A stretch of 64,000 bases of DNA from Allobosea sp. CRIB-10. GTDB taxonomy: Bacteria > Pseudomonadota > Alphaproteobacteria > Rhizobiales > Beijerinckiaceae. Location: positions 35,321-99,320 of the forward strand of contig NZ_FOKP01000025.1 of assembly GCF_900112185.1 (NCBI RefSeq). Direction: 5' to 3'. A model generated the notes under the pieces. It did no database searches, was not told the origin of the DNA, and saw only the letters and a program-made list of their open reading frames with translations. The translations under genes and the position numbers were made by a program. This document shows positions 1 to 7,856 of the stretch, one piece after another. Each line of letters opens with the position of its first letter. The first letter of the stretch is position 1.

Positions 1-170
1 AGCCCCTCGGCGGATAGGGCGTCGGCTGATTTGGCGGCGAGCAGGCTCCAGGCGCCGAACCCCTCGCCACTGGCGACGTGATCGAGCGCGAGATGGAGCG
101 GGATGGCGTCCTTGCGCGCCAAGTCTCTGGCTTTGCGCTTCAAACGATAGACGGGTGCGGAAAGCTTCAT
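1..170 (-). CDS. N-terminal fragment of a probable DnaB-like helicase-domain protein
   Basis: The first 56 codons of a leftward gene run off the left edge of the window. The start is well supported: an AGGAGGT ribosome-binding site lies just upstream of the ATG at 170. The fragment begins MKLSAPVYRLKRKARDLAR and contains GEGFGAWSLLAAK. From memory, this N-terminal pattern occurs in rhizobial proteins that continue into a DnaB/RecA-like ATPase. The ATPase part lies outside the window, so the product is a guess from the leader only. The next gene to the right is also leftward but about 140 bases away. Confidence 0.45.
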   Translation of the reverse strand, partial: MKLSAPVYRLKRKARDLARKDAIPLHLALDHVASGEGFGAWSLLAAKSADALSAEG

Positions 171-308
171 CGATGGACCTCCTGATGCGAGCGATGTCTG
201 CAACCCCTCCTTATGCGCAGCGCTCGAACAGTCGGTTCGGTGATGGAGATACCCTGCACGGCAGCGTGCTTCCCGGTCGGAGGGAGGAGGCGCGGGCCGC
301 GCCTGGAA

Positions 309-1241
309 TCAGATCATAGCCGATTCCGCCCGCGCCGTCGCGTTGCCCTCCCATTCGAACCGCCGCAGATAGTCGACGAGCGCGCGCAGCTTCGGCGCCA
401 TGGCGCGGCGGCTGGGATAATAGAGATGGAAGCCCGCGAAATACGGGCAGAACTCCTCAAGCAGCGGCTCCAGCTCACCGCGCGCGATCGCCGGGCGAAA
501 GCTCTCCTCCATGCCGAAGGTGATGCCGGCGCCGGCCACGGCGAGCTTGATCATCAATGCCATGTCGCTGGTCGTGATCTCGGGCGCGACATTGACGCTG
601 AACTCCTTGCCATCCTCCGCGAACTCCCAGCGATAGGGCGGGAGCTTGGGCCCTGGCCGCCAGCCGATGCAGCGATGCGCCGCCAGCTCGCGCGGATGCG
701 AGGGCACCCCGAAGCGCTCGCGATAGGCCGGCGCGCAAACGGCGAGCTGGCGCTCCTCGTCGCCGATCGCAACCGCGATCATGTCCTGCTCGATCACCTC
801 GCCCAGCCTGACGCCGGCATCGTAGCCGGCGGCGACGATATCGAACTCCTCGTCGGTGACGGTGATATCGAGCTCCACGTCCGGATGGGCGGCGGTAAAG
901 CCGGCGAGGAAAGGCCCCGACAGGAAGCGCTCGGCGATCGACGAGACAGCCAGGCGCAGGCGCCCGCGCGGCCCGGCGCGCAGATCGCGCGTCGCCTCGA
1001 CGGCGGCGCGCACCTCGGACAGTGCGGGCGAGAGATCGGCGAGCAGGCGCTCGCCTGCCTCGGTCAGGCTGACGCTGCGTGTCGTGCGCTGGACCAATGC
1101 GATACCCAGCCGCTCCTCCAGTTTGCGGATCGTCTGGCTCACCGCCGAGCGTGTCACGCCGACCCGGTCGGCAGCGCCGCGAAAACTCTTCTCCTCGGCG
1201 ACCAGCGCGAACACCGCGAGAGCGTTGAGGTCCATCTCCAT
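309..1241 (-). CDS. LysR-family transcriptional regulator
   Basis: This is a 310-residue protein of normal LysR length. An N-terminal winged helix-turn-helix (about residues 4-62, with GAADRVGVTRSAVSQTIRKL as recognition region) is followed by a two-lobe effector-binding domain (about 90-300). It is transcribed away from the SDR gene at 1361, with a 119-base gap between them, the usual layout for a LysR protein controlling its divergent neighbour. Two ATGs (1241 and 1235) are possible starts. The effector is unknown, and control of the SDR operon is inferred from position only. Confidence 0.9.
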   Translation of the reverse strand: MEMDLNALAVFALVAEEKSFRGAADRVGVTRSAVSQTIRKLEERLGIALVQRTTRSVSLTEAGERLLADLSPALSEVRAAVEATRDLRAGPRGRLRLAVSSIAERFLSGPFLAGFTAAHPDVELDITVTDEEFDIVAAGYDAGVRLGEVIEQDMIAVAIGDEERQLAVCAPAYRERFGVPSHPRELAAHRCIGWRPGPKLPPYRWEFAEDGKEFSVNVAPEITTSDMALMIKLAVAGAGITFGMEESFRPAIARGELEPLLEEFCPYFAGFHLYYPSRRAMAPKLRALVDYLRRFEWEGNATARAESAMI

Positions 1242-1360
1242 TGGTTAGAAAAACTCTCCATACTGGGAAACAATAGGCGGCTTATCGCGACAATGCCCTG
1301 CCCCTAGCTTTCGGGCAACCGCAACGTCGCGGTGCCCCGAAACAACCAGACGGAGCAGAC

Positions 1361-2086
1361 ATGGCCATGGACAAGGTCGTTCTCATCACCGGCGCCTCCA
1401 GCGGGATCGGCGTCGGCATCGCCCGCGAGCTCGCGGCGGCCGGAGCAAAACTGATGCTCGGCGCGAGGCGCACCGACCGCCTCGATGGACTCGCTGAAGA
1501 GCTCAACGCGAGAGGTGGCAAAGTCCGCACCCGTCGGCTCGACGTCACCGACCGCACCGATGTCGCGGCCTTCGCCGAGGCGGCGCGCGAGGCCTTCGGC
1601 CGTGTCGATGTCATCGTCAACAATGCCGGCGTCATGCCGCTCTCGCTGATGGCCTCGCTCAAGGTCGACGAGTGGGACCGGATGATCGACGTCAACATCA
1701 AGGGCGTGCTCTACGGCATCGCCGCCGTGTTGCCTGACATGCTGGCACGCGGCTCCGGCCAGATCGTCAACATCGCCTCGATCGGCGCCCTCGCGGTGTC
1801 GCCGACGGCCGCCGTCTACTGCGCGACGAAATACGCGGTGCGCGCCATCTCGGACGGTCTGCGCCAGGAGCATTCCGACCTGCGCGTCACCTGCATCCAT
1901 CCCGGCGTGGTCGAGAGCGAGCTTGCGAGCACCATCACCGATCCCGCGGCAGCCGAGCTGATGAAGAGCTATCGCGCCGTCGCGCTCCAGCCCGATGCGA
2001 TCGGCCGCGCCGTGCGCTTCGCGATCGAGCAGCCCGACGATGTCGACGTCAACGAGATCGTCGTCCGCCCCACCGCAACCCGCTGA
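1361..2086 (+). CDS. SDR-family NAD(P)-dependent oxidoreductase
   Basis: This classical short-chain dehydrogenase has 241 residues. The Rossmann motif TGASSGIG is at residues 10-17, NNAG at 87-90, and the catalytic Ser140, Tyr153 and Lys157 (YCATK) are all present, so it should be active. The segment IHPGVVESEL after the active site is typical of the family. A GGAG ribosome-binding site precedes ATG 1361; a second in-frame ATG lies at 1367. It heads a likely operon with the CMD-like gene (10-base gap) and the Atu4866-like gene, and faces the LysR gene. The substrate cannot be read from the sequence. Confidence 0.9.
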   Translation: MAMDKVVLITGASSGIGVGIARELAAAGAKLMLGARRTDRLDGLAEELNARGGKVRTRRLDVTDRTDVAAFAEAAREAFGRVDVIVNNAGVMPLSLMASLKVDEWDRMIDVNIKGVLYGIAAVLPDMLARGSGQIVNIASIGALAVSPTAAVYCATKYAVRAISDGLRQEHSDLRVTCIHPGVVESELASTITDPAAAELMKSYRAVALQPDAIGRAVRFAIEQPDDVDVNEIVVRPTATR

Positions 2087-2096
2087 GGAGAAAGTC

Positions 2097-2555
2097 ATGA
2101 CCATGTCACGACAGTCCCGGCTGCGCGCCGCGGCCGCCTTCGCCATCGCGGCGCTGCCCGTGCCCGCCAGCGCCGAATCGAGCGAGGAGCGACGCAAGCG
2201 CGGCGAGGCCGTCATCCGCAGCTTGAACAAGGGCGCGCCGCAGCCGGCGCTGGAGCGCCTGCGGCAGGAGTTCCCCTTCCTCGCCGAGGCGACCGAGGCC
2301 TATGCGCTGGGCGATGTCTGGTCCCGGACCGGCCTCGACAGCCGCACGCGTCAGCTCGCTGCCGTGGCCGCCTTCGCGGCGACCGGCCAGACCGCCTTCA
2401 TGAAGGTCCATGCCGGCTACGCCCTGAACATCGGCGTGCCCGAGGAAGAGCTGAAGGAGATCATCTATCTGATCACCGTGCCGGCCGGCATCTCGCGGGC
2501 GATCGCGGCCTCCCAGGCGCTGTCGGAGCTCTTCGCCGAGCGCCGCAAGCAGTAA
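2097..2555 (+). CDS. exported carboxymuconolactone decarboxylase-like protein
   Basis: The product has 152 residues. An N-terminal signal peptide (basic SRQSRLR, hydrophobic AAAAFAIAALPVPASA, likely cut near residue 23) is followed by a CMD/AhpD-type helical domain with FAATGQTAFMKVHAGYALN. Unlike AhpD it has no CxxC pair, so peroxidase activity is unlikely; it fits the gamma-carboxymuconolactone decarboxylase-like branch. The start at 2097 has a GAGGAGAAAG ribosome-binding site directly after the SDR stop. An upstream in-frame extension into the SDR gene was rejected. A periplasmic location is unusual for this fold and is predicted from the signal peptide only. Confidence 0.8.
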   Translation: MTMSRQSRLRAAAAFAIAALPVPASAESSEERRKRGEAVIRSLNKGAPQPALERLRQEFPFLAEATEAYALGDVWSRTGLDSRTRQLAAVAAFAATGQTAFMKVHAGYALNIGVPEEELKEIIYLITVPAGISRAIAASQALSELFAERRKQ

Positions 2556-2566
2556 GGGGAACCGCG

Positions 2567-2935
2567 ATGAACACCCTGCTCGTGAACGCCTCGCTGGTGC
2601 TGGCGGCAGGCCTCGGCCTCGCCACGACGATCATCCCGAACGGACCAGAAGGCACCGCCCGCATGACGATTAGCCAAGCACTTGCCGAGACCCCGCAGAG
2701 CCATCCCTATGTCGGCATGTGGGTCACGGCCGACAATCATGTCCGCCACGAGCTCTTGCCGAATGGCCGCTACGACGAAGCGCGCGGCAACCGCGAGAGC
2801 GCCTATCGCGGCCGCTACAAGGTCAGCGGCAACTATATCGAATACTGGGACGACACCGGCTTCACCGCCGACGGCACCTTCGTCGACGCGGACACACTGC
2901 ATCACGGCGGCATGATCCTGCGCCGTCGCCCCTGA
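2567..2935 (+). CDS. Atu4866-domain protein, probably exported
   Basis: This 122-residue protein has an N-terminal hydrophobic stretch (ASLVLAAGLGLATT) and a small beta-rich domain: YVGMWVTADNHVRHELLPNG, then YRGRYKVSGNYIEYWDDTGF. The domain resembles the Agrobacterium Atu4866 family, a short beta-barrel of unknown function (recognised from memory). It starts 11 bases after the CMD-like gene and closes the operon. A shorter start at the internal Met (MTISQALAE, near 2663) is possible and would remove the hydrophobic leader. The function is unknown; association with SDR and CMD genes suggests a role in small-molecule oxidation or binding. Confidence 0.75.
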   Translation: MNTLLVNASLVLAAGLGLATTIIPNGPEGTARMTISQALAETPQSHPYVGMWVTADNHVRHELLPNGRYDEARGNRESAYRGRYKVSGNYIEYWDDTGFTADGTFVDADTLHHGGMILRRRP

Positions 2936-3080
2936 CGCGAGCTGTCGGAGCCGCCCTGCATTTGCTGTGGATGCGGCAACCGGCAGCACCTGCGCGCCCG
3001 CGCCCGCGTGCTAGACCACCCCGCTCGCTCGTCCCGCTCCGGGGCGGGCGGCGGAGACCGAAGGCGACACGCTGGCAGGC

Positions 3081-4589
3081 ATGAAGACGGGCATCGATAT
3101 GGGGGCGACGCGCAGCGGCGAGCCCGCCGAGCTCGACCTCGCCGAACTGCTGGCGACGCGGCTCCTGGTCCAGGGCAATTCCGGCTCGGGCAAGTCGCAT
3201 CTGCTGCGTCGGCTGCTCGAGCAGAGCGCGCCGTTGGTCCAGCAGGCCATCATCGATCCCGAGGGTGACTTCGTCTCGCTTTCCGAGCAGTTCGGCCATG
3301 TCGTGGTCGACGGCACCGCGAGCCCGGTCGAACTGCAGAAGATCGCGCTGCGCGTGCGCCAGCATCGCGTCTCGGTCGTGCTCAATCTCGAGGAGCTCGA
3401 CGCCGACGAGCAATTGCGCGCCACCGCCGCCTTCCTCGGCGGGCTCTTCGATATCGACCGGGCCCATTGGTACCCGATGCTGGTCGTGGTCGACGAGGCC
3501 CAGCTCTTCGCGCCGGTGATGGCGGGCGAAGCCTCCGACGAGGCGCGCCGGCTCTCGCTGGGCGCGATGACCAATCTGATGTGCCGCGGCCGCAAGCGCG
3601 GCCTCGCCGGCGTGATCGCGACGCAGCGCCTCGCCAAGCTCGCCAAGAACGTCGCGGCCGAGGCCTCCAACTTCCTGATGGGCCGTACCTTCCTCGACAT
3701 CGACATGCAGCGCGCCGCCGATCTGCTCGGCATGGATCGGCGCCAGGCCGAGATGTTCCGCGATCTCGAGCGCGGCCAATTCGTCGCGCTCGGCCCGGCT
3801 TTGTCGAAGAAGCCGCTGCCGGTCCGGATCGGGCCCGTCGCCTCGGTCGATCGCGGCAGCGCGCCCAGCCTGATGCCTTTGCCCGAGCAGGCGCCGGAAG
3901 ACGCCAGCAAGCTGATCTTCACCGCCGGCGAGGACGAGGTCGCGCCAGCGCCCTGGCCGAAGCAGCCGCGCCCGCGGCCGGTCATGGCGCCCGAGATCAT
4001 CCGCCGCATCGAGACGCATCAGCCGGTGCCCGCGCCGCCCGAGCCCGAGATCGAGATGGACCCGGCCGAGCGCGCCGCGGCGCTGGTCGAGATCCTGAAC
4101 GAACTGCTCGACGACCCCGAAGCGCGCGACCGGCCGGTCGCCGTGCTCTACCAGGACTTCACCGTGCGCTGCCGGATGCGCCGCGTCAGCGGGCCGGAGA
4201 CGAGTCTCGACGCCTTCCGCAAGCGCCTCGCCGTCGCCCGCGCCGGGGCGAGCGAGGAGGTGCTGTCCTCAGATGCCTGGGAGAAGGCGCTGACCGCCGC
4301 CGAGACCCTGCCAGAGGACCTGCACGGGCTCTTCCTGTTCATCGCCCGCAGTGCGATCGAGGGTGCGCCCTGCCCGTCCGATGCCGAGCTGGCCGAGGCC
4401 TATGGCAGCCATTCGCCGAGCCGGGCCCGCCGGCTGATCGGCTATATCGAGGAGCGCGGGCTGCTCGTCTGCCATGTCGACTTCCGCGGCCAGCGCACGC
4501 TCGCCTTGCCTTCGCTCGGCGTCGAGACTGCGCCGGGCCTGGCCTCGCCGCTGGTCAAGGGCCTGCCGCCGCGGCGGGCGCGGGGATAA
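3081..4589 (+). CDS. HerA-type ATP-binding protein (DUF87-like)
   Basis: This 502-residue P-loop ATPase has Walker A GNSGSGKS at residues 32-39 and Walker B MLVVVDEAQ at 133-141. A further conserved run, MCRGRKRGLAGVIATQR, follows as in HerA/FtsK-like motors. The C-terminal third is a separate helical region with no recognised domain. No NurA nuclease or Sir2/nuclease partner sits next to it, so the HerA-NurA role cannot be assumed. It stands alone, 145 bases after the Atu4866-like gene, and its start has no strong ribosome-binding site. The family is sure; the biological role is not. Confidence 0.85.
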   Translation: MKTGIDMGATRSGEPAELDLAELLATRLLVQGNSGSGKSHLLRRLLEQSAPLVQQAIIDPEGDFVSLSEQFGHVVVDGTASPVELQKIALRVRQHRVSVVLNLEELDADEQLRATAAFLGGLFDIDRAHWYPMLVVVDEAQLFAPVMAGEASDEARRLSLGAMTNLMCRGRKRGLAGVIATQRLAKLAKNVAAEASNFLMGRTFLDIDMQRAADLLGMDRRQAEMFRDLERGQFVALGPALSKKPLPVRIGPVASVDRGSAPSLMPLPEQAPEDASKLIFTAGEDEVAPAPWPKQPRPRPVMAPEIIRRIETHQPVPAPPEPEIEMDPAERAAALVEILNELLDDPEARDRPVAVLYQDFTVRCRMRRVSGPETSLDAFRKRLAVARAGASEEVLSSDAWEKALTAAETLPEDLHGLFLFIARSAIEGAPCPSDAELAEAYGSHSPSRARRLIGYIEERGLLVCHVDFRGQRTLALPSLGVETAPGLASPLVKGLPPRRARG

Positions 4590-4649
4590 GCCGCGGCTGT
4601 CTTTCCGGTACGGGTCGGGTGCGAACCTAGAACCGCGCCGCCCCTCCCC

Positions 4650-4740
4650 GTCATGGTCGGGCTTGTCCAGACCATCCACGTCTTCCTCGGTCGAATGCAC
4701 CGTTCAAGACGTAATGCGCGCCACAAGGGCGAGCATGACG
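4650..4740. repeat. palindromic intergenic element, family A, copy 1
   Basis: This element of about 91 bases starts GTCATGGTCGGGCTTGTCC and ends ACAAGGGCGAGCATGACG. It matches copies at 20585-20676 (inverted) and 22381-22477. Each end can fold into its own hairpin. This copy is the most degenerate. It lies between the convergent HerA-like and TRAP genes. Confidence 0.85.
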
Positions 4741-4766
4741 CGTTGGATCAGTCGACGACGCTGAGA

Positions 4767-5858
4767 TTACCGCAGCGATTGCGACGCCTGCGCGTTGAAC
4801 GCGTCGAAGGGCAATTCTGCGACGCGGAACCAGAGCTGTTCCTTCTTCCAGTACGGCAGGAAGGAATCCCACAGCGTCTTGAAGTTCGGATTCTTCGCCG
4901 CCTGGTCGGCGTAGAGCGCAAAAGCCTCCTTGAAGGCGGCCTGCATCACGTCCTGCGGGAAGGCGCGCAGCTCGGCGCCGGCCGCGATCAGGCGCAGCAG
5001 CGCATCGGGGTTGCCGTGGTCGTATTTCGCCATGCAGAGCGCGTTCGCCTCGGCGCAGGCCGCCTCGACGATGGCGCGGTAATGCGCCGGCAGCCCGTTC
5101 CACTTCTCCTGGTTGGCGATGAAGCTGACATTGGCGCAGCCTTCCCAGAAGCCGGGATAGTAATAGTATTTCGCCACCTTCACGAAACCGAGCTTCTCGT
5201 CGTCATAGGGGCCGGAGAACTCGGCCGCATCGATCGTGCCGCGCTCCAGCGCCGGGTAGATGTCGCCGCCGCCGAGCGTCTGCGGCACGACGCCGAGCTT
5301 GGCCATGATCTGGCCGCCGAGACCGGCGATGCGGAACTTCAAGCCTTGCAGATCCGCCGCGCTCTTGATCTCCTTGCGGAACCAGCCGCCCATCTGGGCG
5401 CCGGTGTTGCCCGAGGGGATGGTGTGCACGCCGAACTTCTTCATCAGCTCGCGGCAGAGTTCGAGCCCGCCGCCCTGGTAGAGCCAGGCGTTCTGCTGGC
5501 GGGTGTTGAGGCCGAAGGGCAGCGAGGTCTCGAAGGCGAAGGCGGTGTCCTTGCCGATATAGAAGCTCGCCAGCGTATGGCTGCATTCGACCGTGCCGTT
5601 CTGCACCGCATCGAGCGCCTGCAGCGCCGGCACGATCTCGCCGGCGGCGAAGGTCTGGATCTGGAAGTTGCCGTCGGTCGCCTCGGCGACGCGCTTGGCG
5701 ACCTGGGTCGAAATGCCGAACAGTGTGTCGAGGCTCTTCGGATAGCTCGAGGTCAGGCGCCAGTTGATCTTCGGATTGGTCTGCGCGATCGCGGGCGCTG
5801 CGATGGTCGCGGCGGCGGCCCCGGCGGCCGAGGTCTTGAGAAGCTTGCGGCGGTCCAT
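4767..5858 (-). CDS. TRAP transporter substrate-binding protein (DctP family), orphan
   Basis: This is a 363-residue periplasmic binding protein. A twin-arginine leader (MDRRKLLKTSAAGAAAATIA, cleavage after about residue 25 at AIAQ) precedes a DctP-type domain with NPKINWRLTSSYPKSLDTLF and LKFRIAGLGGQIMAKLG. The C-terminal region resembles the TakP-like group that binds organic or keto acids. No DctQ or DctM membrane gene is adjacent, so its permease must be encoded elsewhere. Upstream and downstream genes are unrelated. The substrate is not predictable from sequence alone. Confidence 0.9.
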   Translation of the reverse strand: MDRRKLLKTSAAGAAAATIAAPAIAQTNPKINWRLTSSYPKSLDTLFGISTQVAKRVAEATDGNFQIQTFAAGEIVPALQALDAVQNGTVECSHTLASFYIGKDTAFAFETSLPFGLNTRQQNAWLYQGGGLELCRELMKKFGVHTIPSGNTGAQMGGWFRKEIKSAADLQGLKFRIAGLGGQIMAKLGVVPQTLGGGDIYPALERGTIDAAEFSGPYDDEKLGFVKVAKYYYYPGFWEGCANVSFIANQEKWNGLPAHYRAIVEAACAEANALCMAKYDHGNPDALLRLIAAGAELRAFPQDVMQAAFKEAFALYADQAAKNPNFKTLWDSFLPYWKKEQLWFRVAELPFDAFNAQASQSLR

Positions 5859-5982
5859 GGTGGTTCCTCACACGCTATCGCGCCGGATCGGTCCGGCGAC
5901 ATCTTGCGGTCAGGCTAGCGACAGCAAGGCACCGGCGGAACTGCGTTCATTGCGCTCCGGCATGCGCAAACGGCGGGGCCCC

Positions 5983-6016
5983 AAAAAAAAGCCCGCCGCT
6001 CCAAGGAGCGGCGGGC
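5983..6016 (-). terminator. rho-independent terminator of the SPOR gene
   Basis: A perfect 12-bp stem (GCCCGCCGCTCC / GGAGCGGCGGGC, 5991-6016, two-base loop as written) is followed in leftward sense by eight Ts (5983-5990). It lies 25 bases after the stop of the leftward SPOR gene. Confidence 0.9.
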
Positions 6017-6040
6017 TGTATCGACGAGTTTGGCGTTCGA

Positions 6041-7669
6041 TCAGTTCTTGGCGATGAAGCACTGCCCGCCGGCCGCTTGCAGCGCCGAGCACATCGAGCT
6101 CGCATCCTCGCGGGCATAGGGACCGACGCGCAGGCGATAGACGGTCTTGCCGCCGGCCAGCTCGGTCTTGCGGATGATCGGGCTTTGGCCGGAGAGCTGA
6201 TCGGGATACTTGCGCTGGAGCGCCGCGAAAGTGGCGCGCGCCTCGGCTTCGCTGCCCGGCGCGCCGAGCTGCACGGCGAAGCCGCCGTTCGGATCGGTAC
6301 GCGGACCGGCGGCGGCCGGCTGCGTCTGCTGCTGCGGCGCGAGCGCGGCGGTGCGGGTCGCGGCGGCAGGCGGGGTTTGCGAAGCCGGCGGGGTCGCCGG
6401 CGCCGCGGCGCGCTCCTGCGTCTTGGGCGCGGCAGCCGGGGTCGCGCTCGGCTGCTGCGGCCGGGAAGCGGCCTGCGCCTGCGTGGCCGGCGCCGGGGTG
6501 GTCGGGCGGCTCGCCGGAGCCGAGCCGGTCACGATACCCTGCCCCGCCCCGTTCGCGGTGGTGTCGCTGACCGCAGGGGTACCATCGGGGCGGATCGCGA
6601 CGGTGCGGACCTTGCGCGGCTCGCCGAGACCGGGCACGGCCGGGATCGGCACCAGGCCCGGCTCGGTCGGAGCGAGAGCCGCTGCCGCGGTATCGGTCGG
6701 CGTGATGCTGCCATTGGACGGCTGGGTCGGGCGCGGCGCCATCGAGCGCGCCGCCTGCTCCACGTCGACCGGCTGCTCCTCGCGGCTGACCACCTTGGTC
6801 CTGTCGGCCGAGGCATCGCCGCTGCGCTCGTAGATCTGCTTGTTTTGGTTCGGGATCTCGGCGCCGCCCGGATTGACAGGAGCGACCTTGGACGGGCCGG
6901 TATCGGCAGCGATCACCGGCGGCTGGCCGTTGACCCCAGCCGGCTTGCCATTGCGGAAGACCATGGCGGCACCGACGCCGCCGACCGCGACGATGACCAG
7001 CGCCGCCGCGGTCAGCATGCCTTTGCGCGAGCGCGAGCGCCTGAAATCGCGTGGCTCGTCATCGAGACCCTGCTGCTGCGCATCATAATCGGGTTCGGCC
7101 TGCTGGTAGCTCGGCGCAGGCTGGGGCTGATAGGCGTGCACCTGTCCGGCCGCCTCGTCGAGATCGCGCGGCTGCTCCGGGACGTAGGCGTGCGCCCCTT
7201 CCGCCTGCATCGCATAAGGCTGCGCATGCGCTGGTGCCGGCAGCGGCTCGTCGTACTCATGCGCAGGCGGCATGGGCGCCTTTGCGGCGGGCTGCGGCGG
7301 CGCGGTCCGCACCGGCTCGGTGCGGCGCAGCAGCGCCTCGAACTCGTCGAGCGCGCCGCGGACATCGGCGGGCGGTGGAGCCGACTGCACCGGCTGCGTC
7401 GTGACCAAAGTCGGCTGGAAGCTCGGCTCGGTCCGGTTGCCGGCGGCCCAGGACACGGGCTGCGGCGCTGCCGGGGCCGCGGGACGCGCCTGCTCGGCCG
7501 AGCGACCGGCGAAGAGCTCCTTCAACGGATCGTCCTGACCGACGAGACGGGTCAACTCCATCAGCGGATCGGAGGCCGCGCCGGGCTTCTGCGGCTGGGC
7601 CGCCCCGCGCAGCTGACGCTCCAGATCGTCGAGATCGAGGGCGAAACGGTTCCTAGCTGGCTCGCTCAT
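6041..7669 (-). CDS. SPOR domain-containing inner-membrane protein
   Basis: The product has about 542 residues. A cytoplasmic N-terminal part (starting MSEPARNRFALDLDDLERQL) is followed by a Pro/Gln/Ala-rich linker, one transmembrane helix (MLTAAALVIVAVGGVGAAMVF, about residue 220), a long Pro/Ala/Thr-rich periplasmic linker and a C-terminal SPOR domain (about 465-542, with GGFAVQLGAPGSEAEA and YRLRVGPYAREDA). SPOR domains bind denuded glycan at division septa, so a role in cell-wall or division work is likely. An in-frame ATG at 7681 is an alternative start. It is followed by a strong terminator and lies leftward in the same sense as argS, 188 bases apart. Confidence 0.88.
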   Translation of the reverse strand: MSEPARNRFALDLDDLERQLRGAAQPQKPGAASDPLMELTRLVGQDDPLKELFAGRSAEQARPAAPAAPQPVSWAAGNRTEPSFQPTLVTTQPVQSAPPPADVRGALDEFEALLRRTEPVRTAPPQPAAKAPMPPAHEYDEPLPAPAHAQPYAMQAEGAHAYVPEQPRDLDEAAGQVHAYQPQPAPSYQQAEPDYDAQQQGLDDEPRDFRRSRSRKGMLTAAALVIVAVGGVGAAMVFRNGKPAGVNGQPPVIAADTGPSKVAPVNPGGAEIPNQNKQIYERSGDASADRTKVVSREEQPVDVEQAARSMAPRPTQPSNGSITPTDTAAAALAPTEPGLVPIPAVPGLGEPRKVRTVAIRPDGTPAVSDTTANGAGQGIVTGSAPASRPTTPAPATQAQAASRPQQPSATPAAAPKTQERAAAPATPPASQTPPAAATRTAALAPQQQTQPAAAGPRTDPNGGFAVQLGAPGSEAEARATFAALQRKYPDQLSGQSPIIRKTELAGGKTVYRLRVGPYAREDASSMCSALQAAGGQCFIAKN

Positions 7670-7856
7670 GACATGATCCATTCCAGCGCATGCCAGCCCC
7701 CATCAAAGGACGCCGCCACAGCGCGGTCAATCTGACGAAAGCTCTAGCCGACCCGCCTTCCGGCATATCGGCCAACGCCGCCTTCGTATCGGACCCGGCG
7801 GGCGCTGGCCGGATCATCCTGATCCGCAACGCGCCCGATGCGCCGGGATGGACCCG

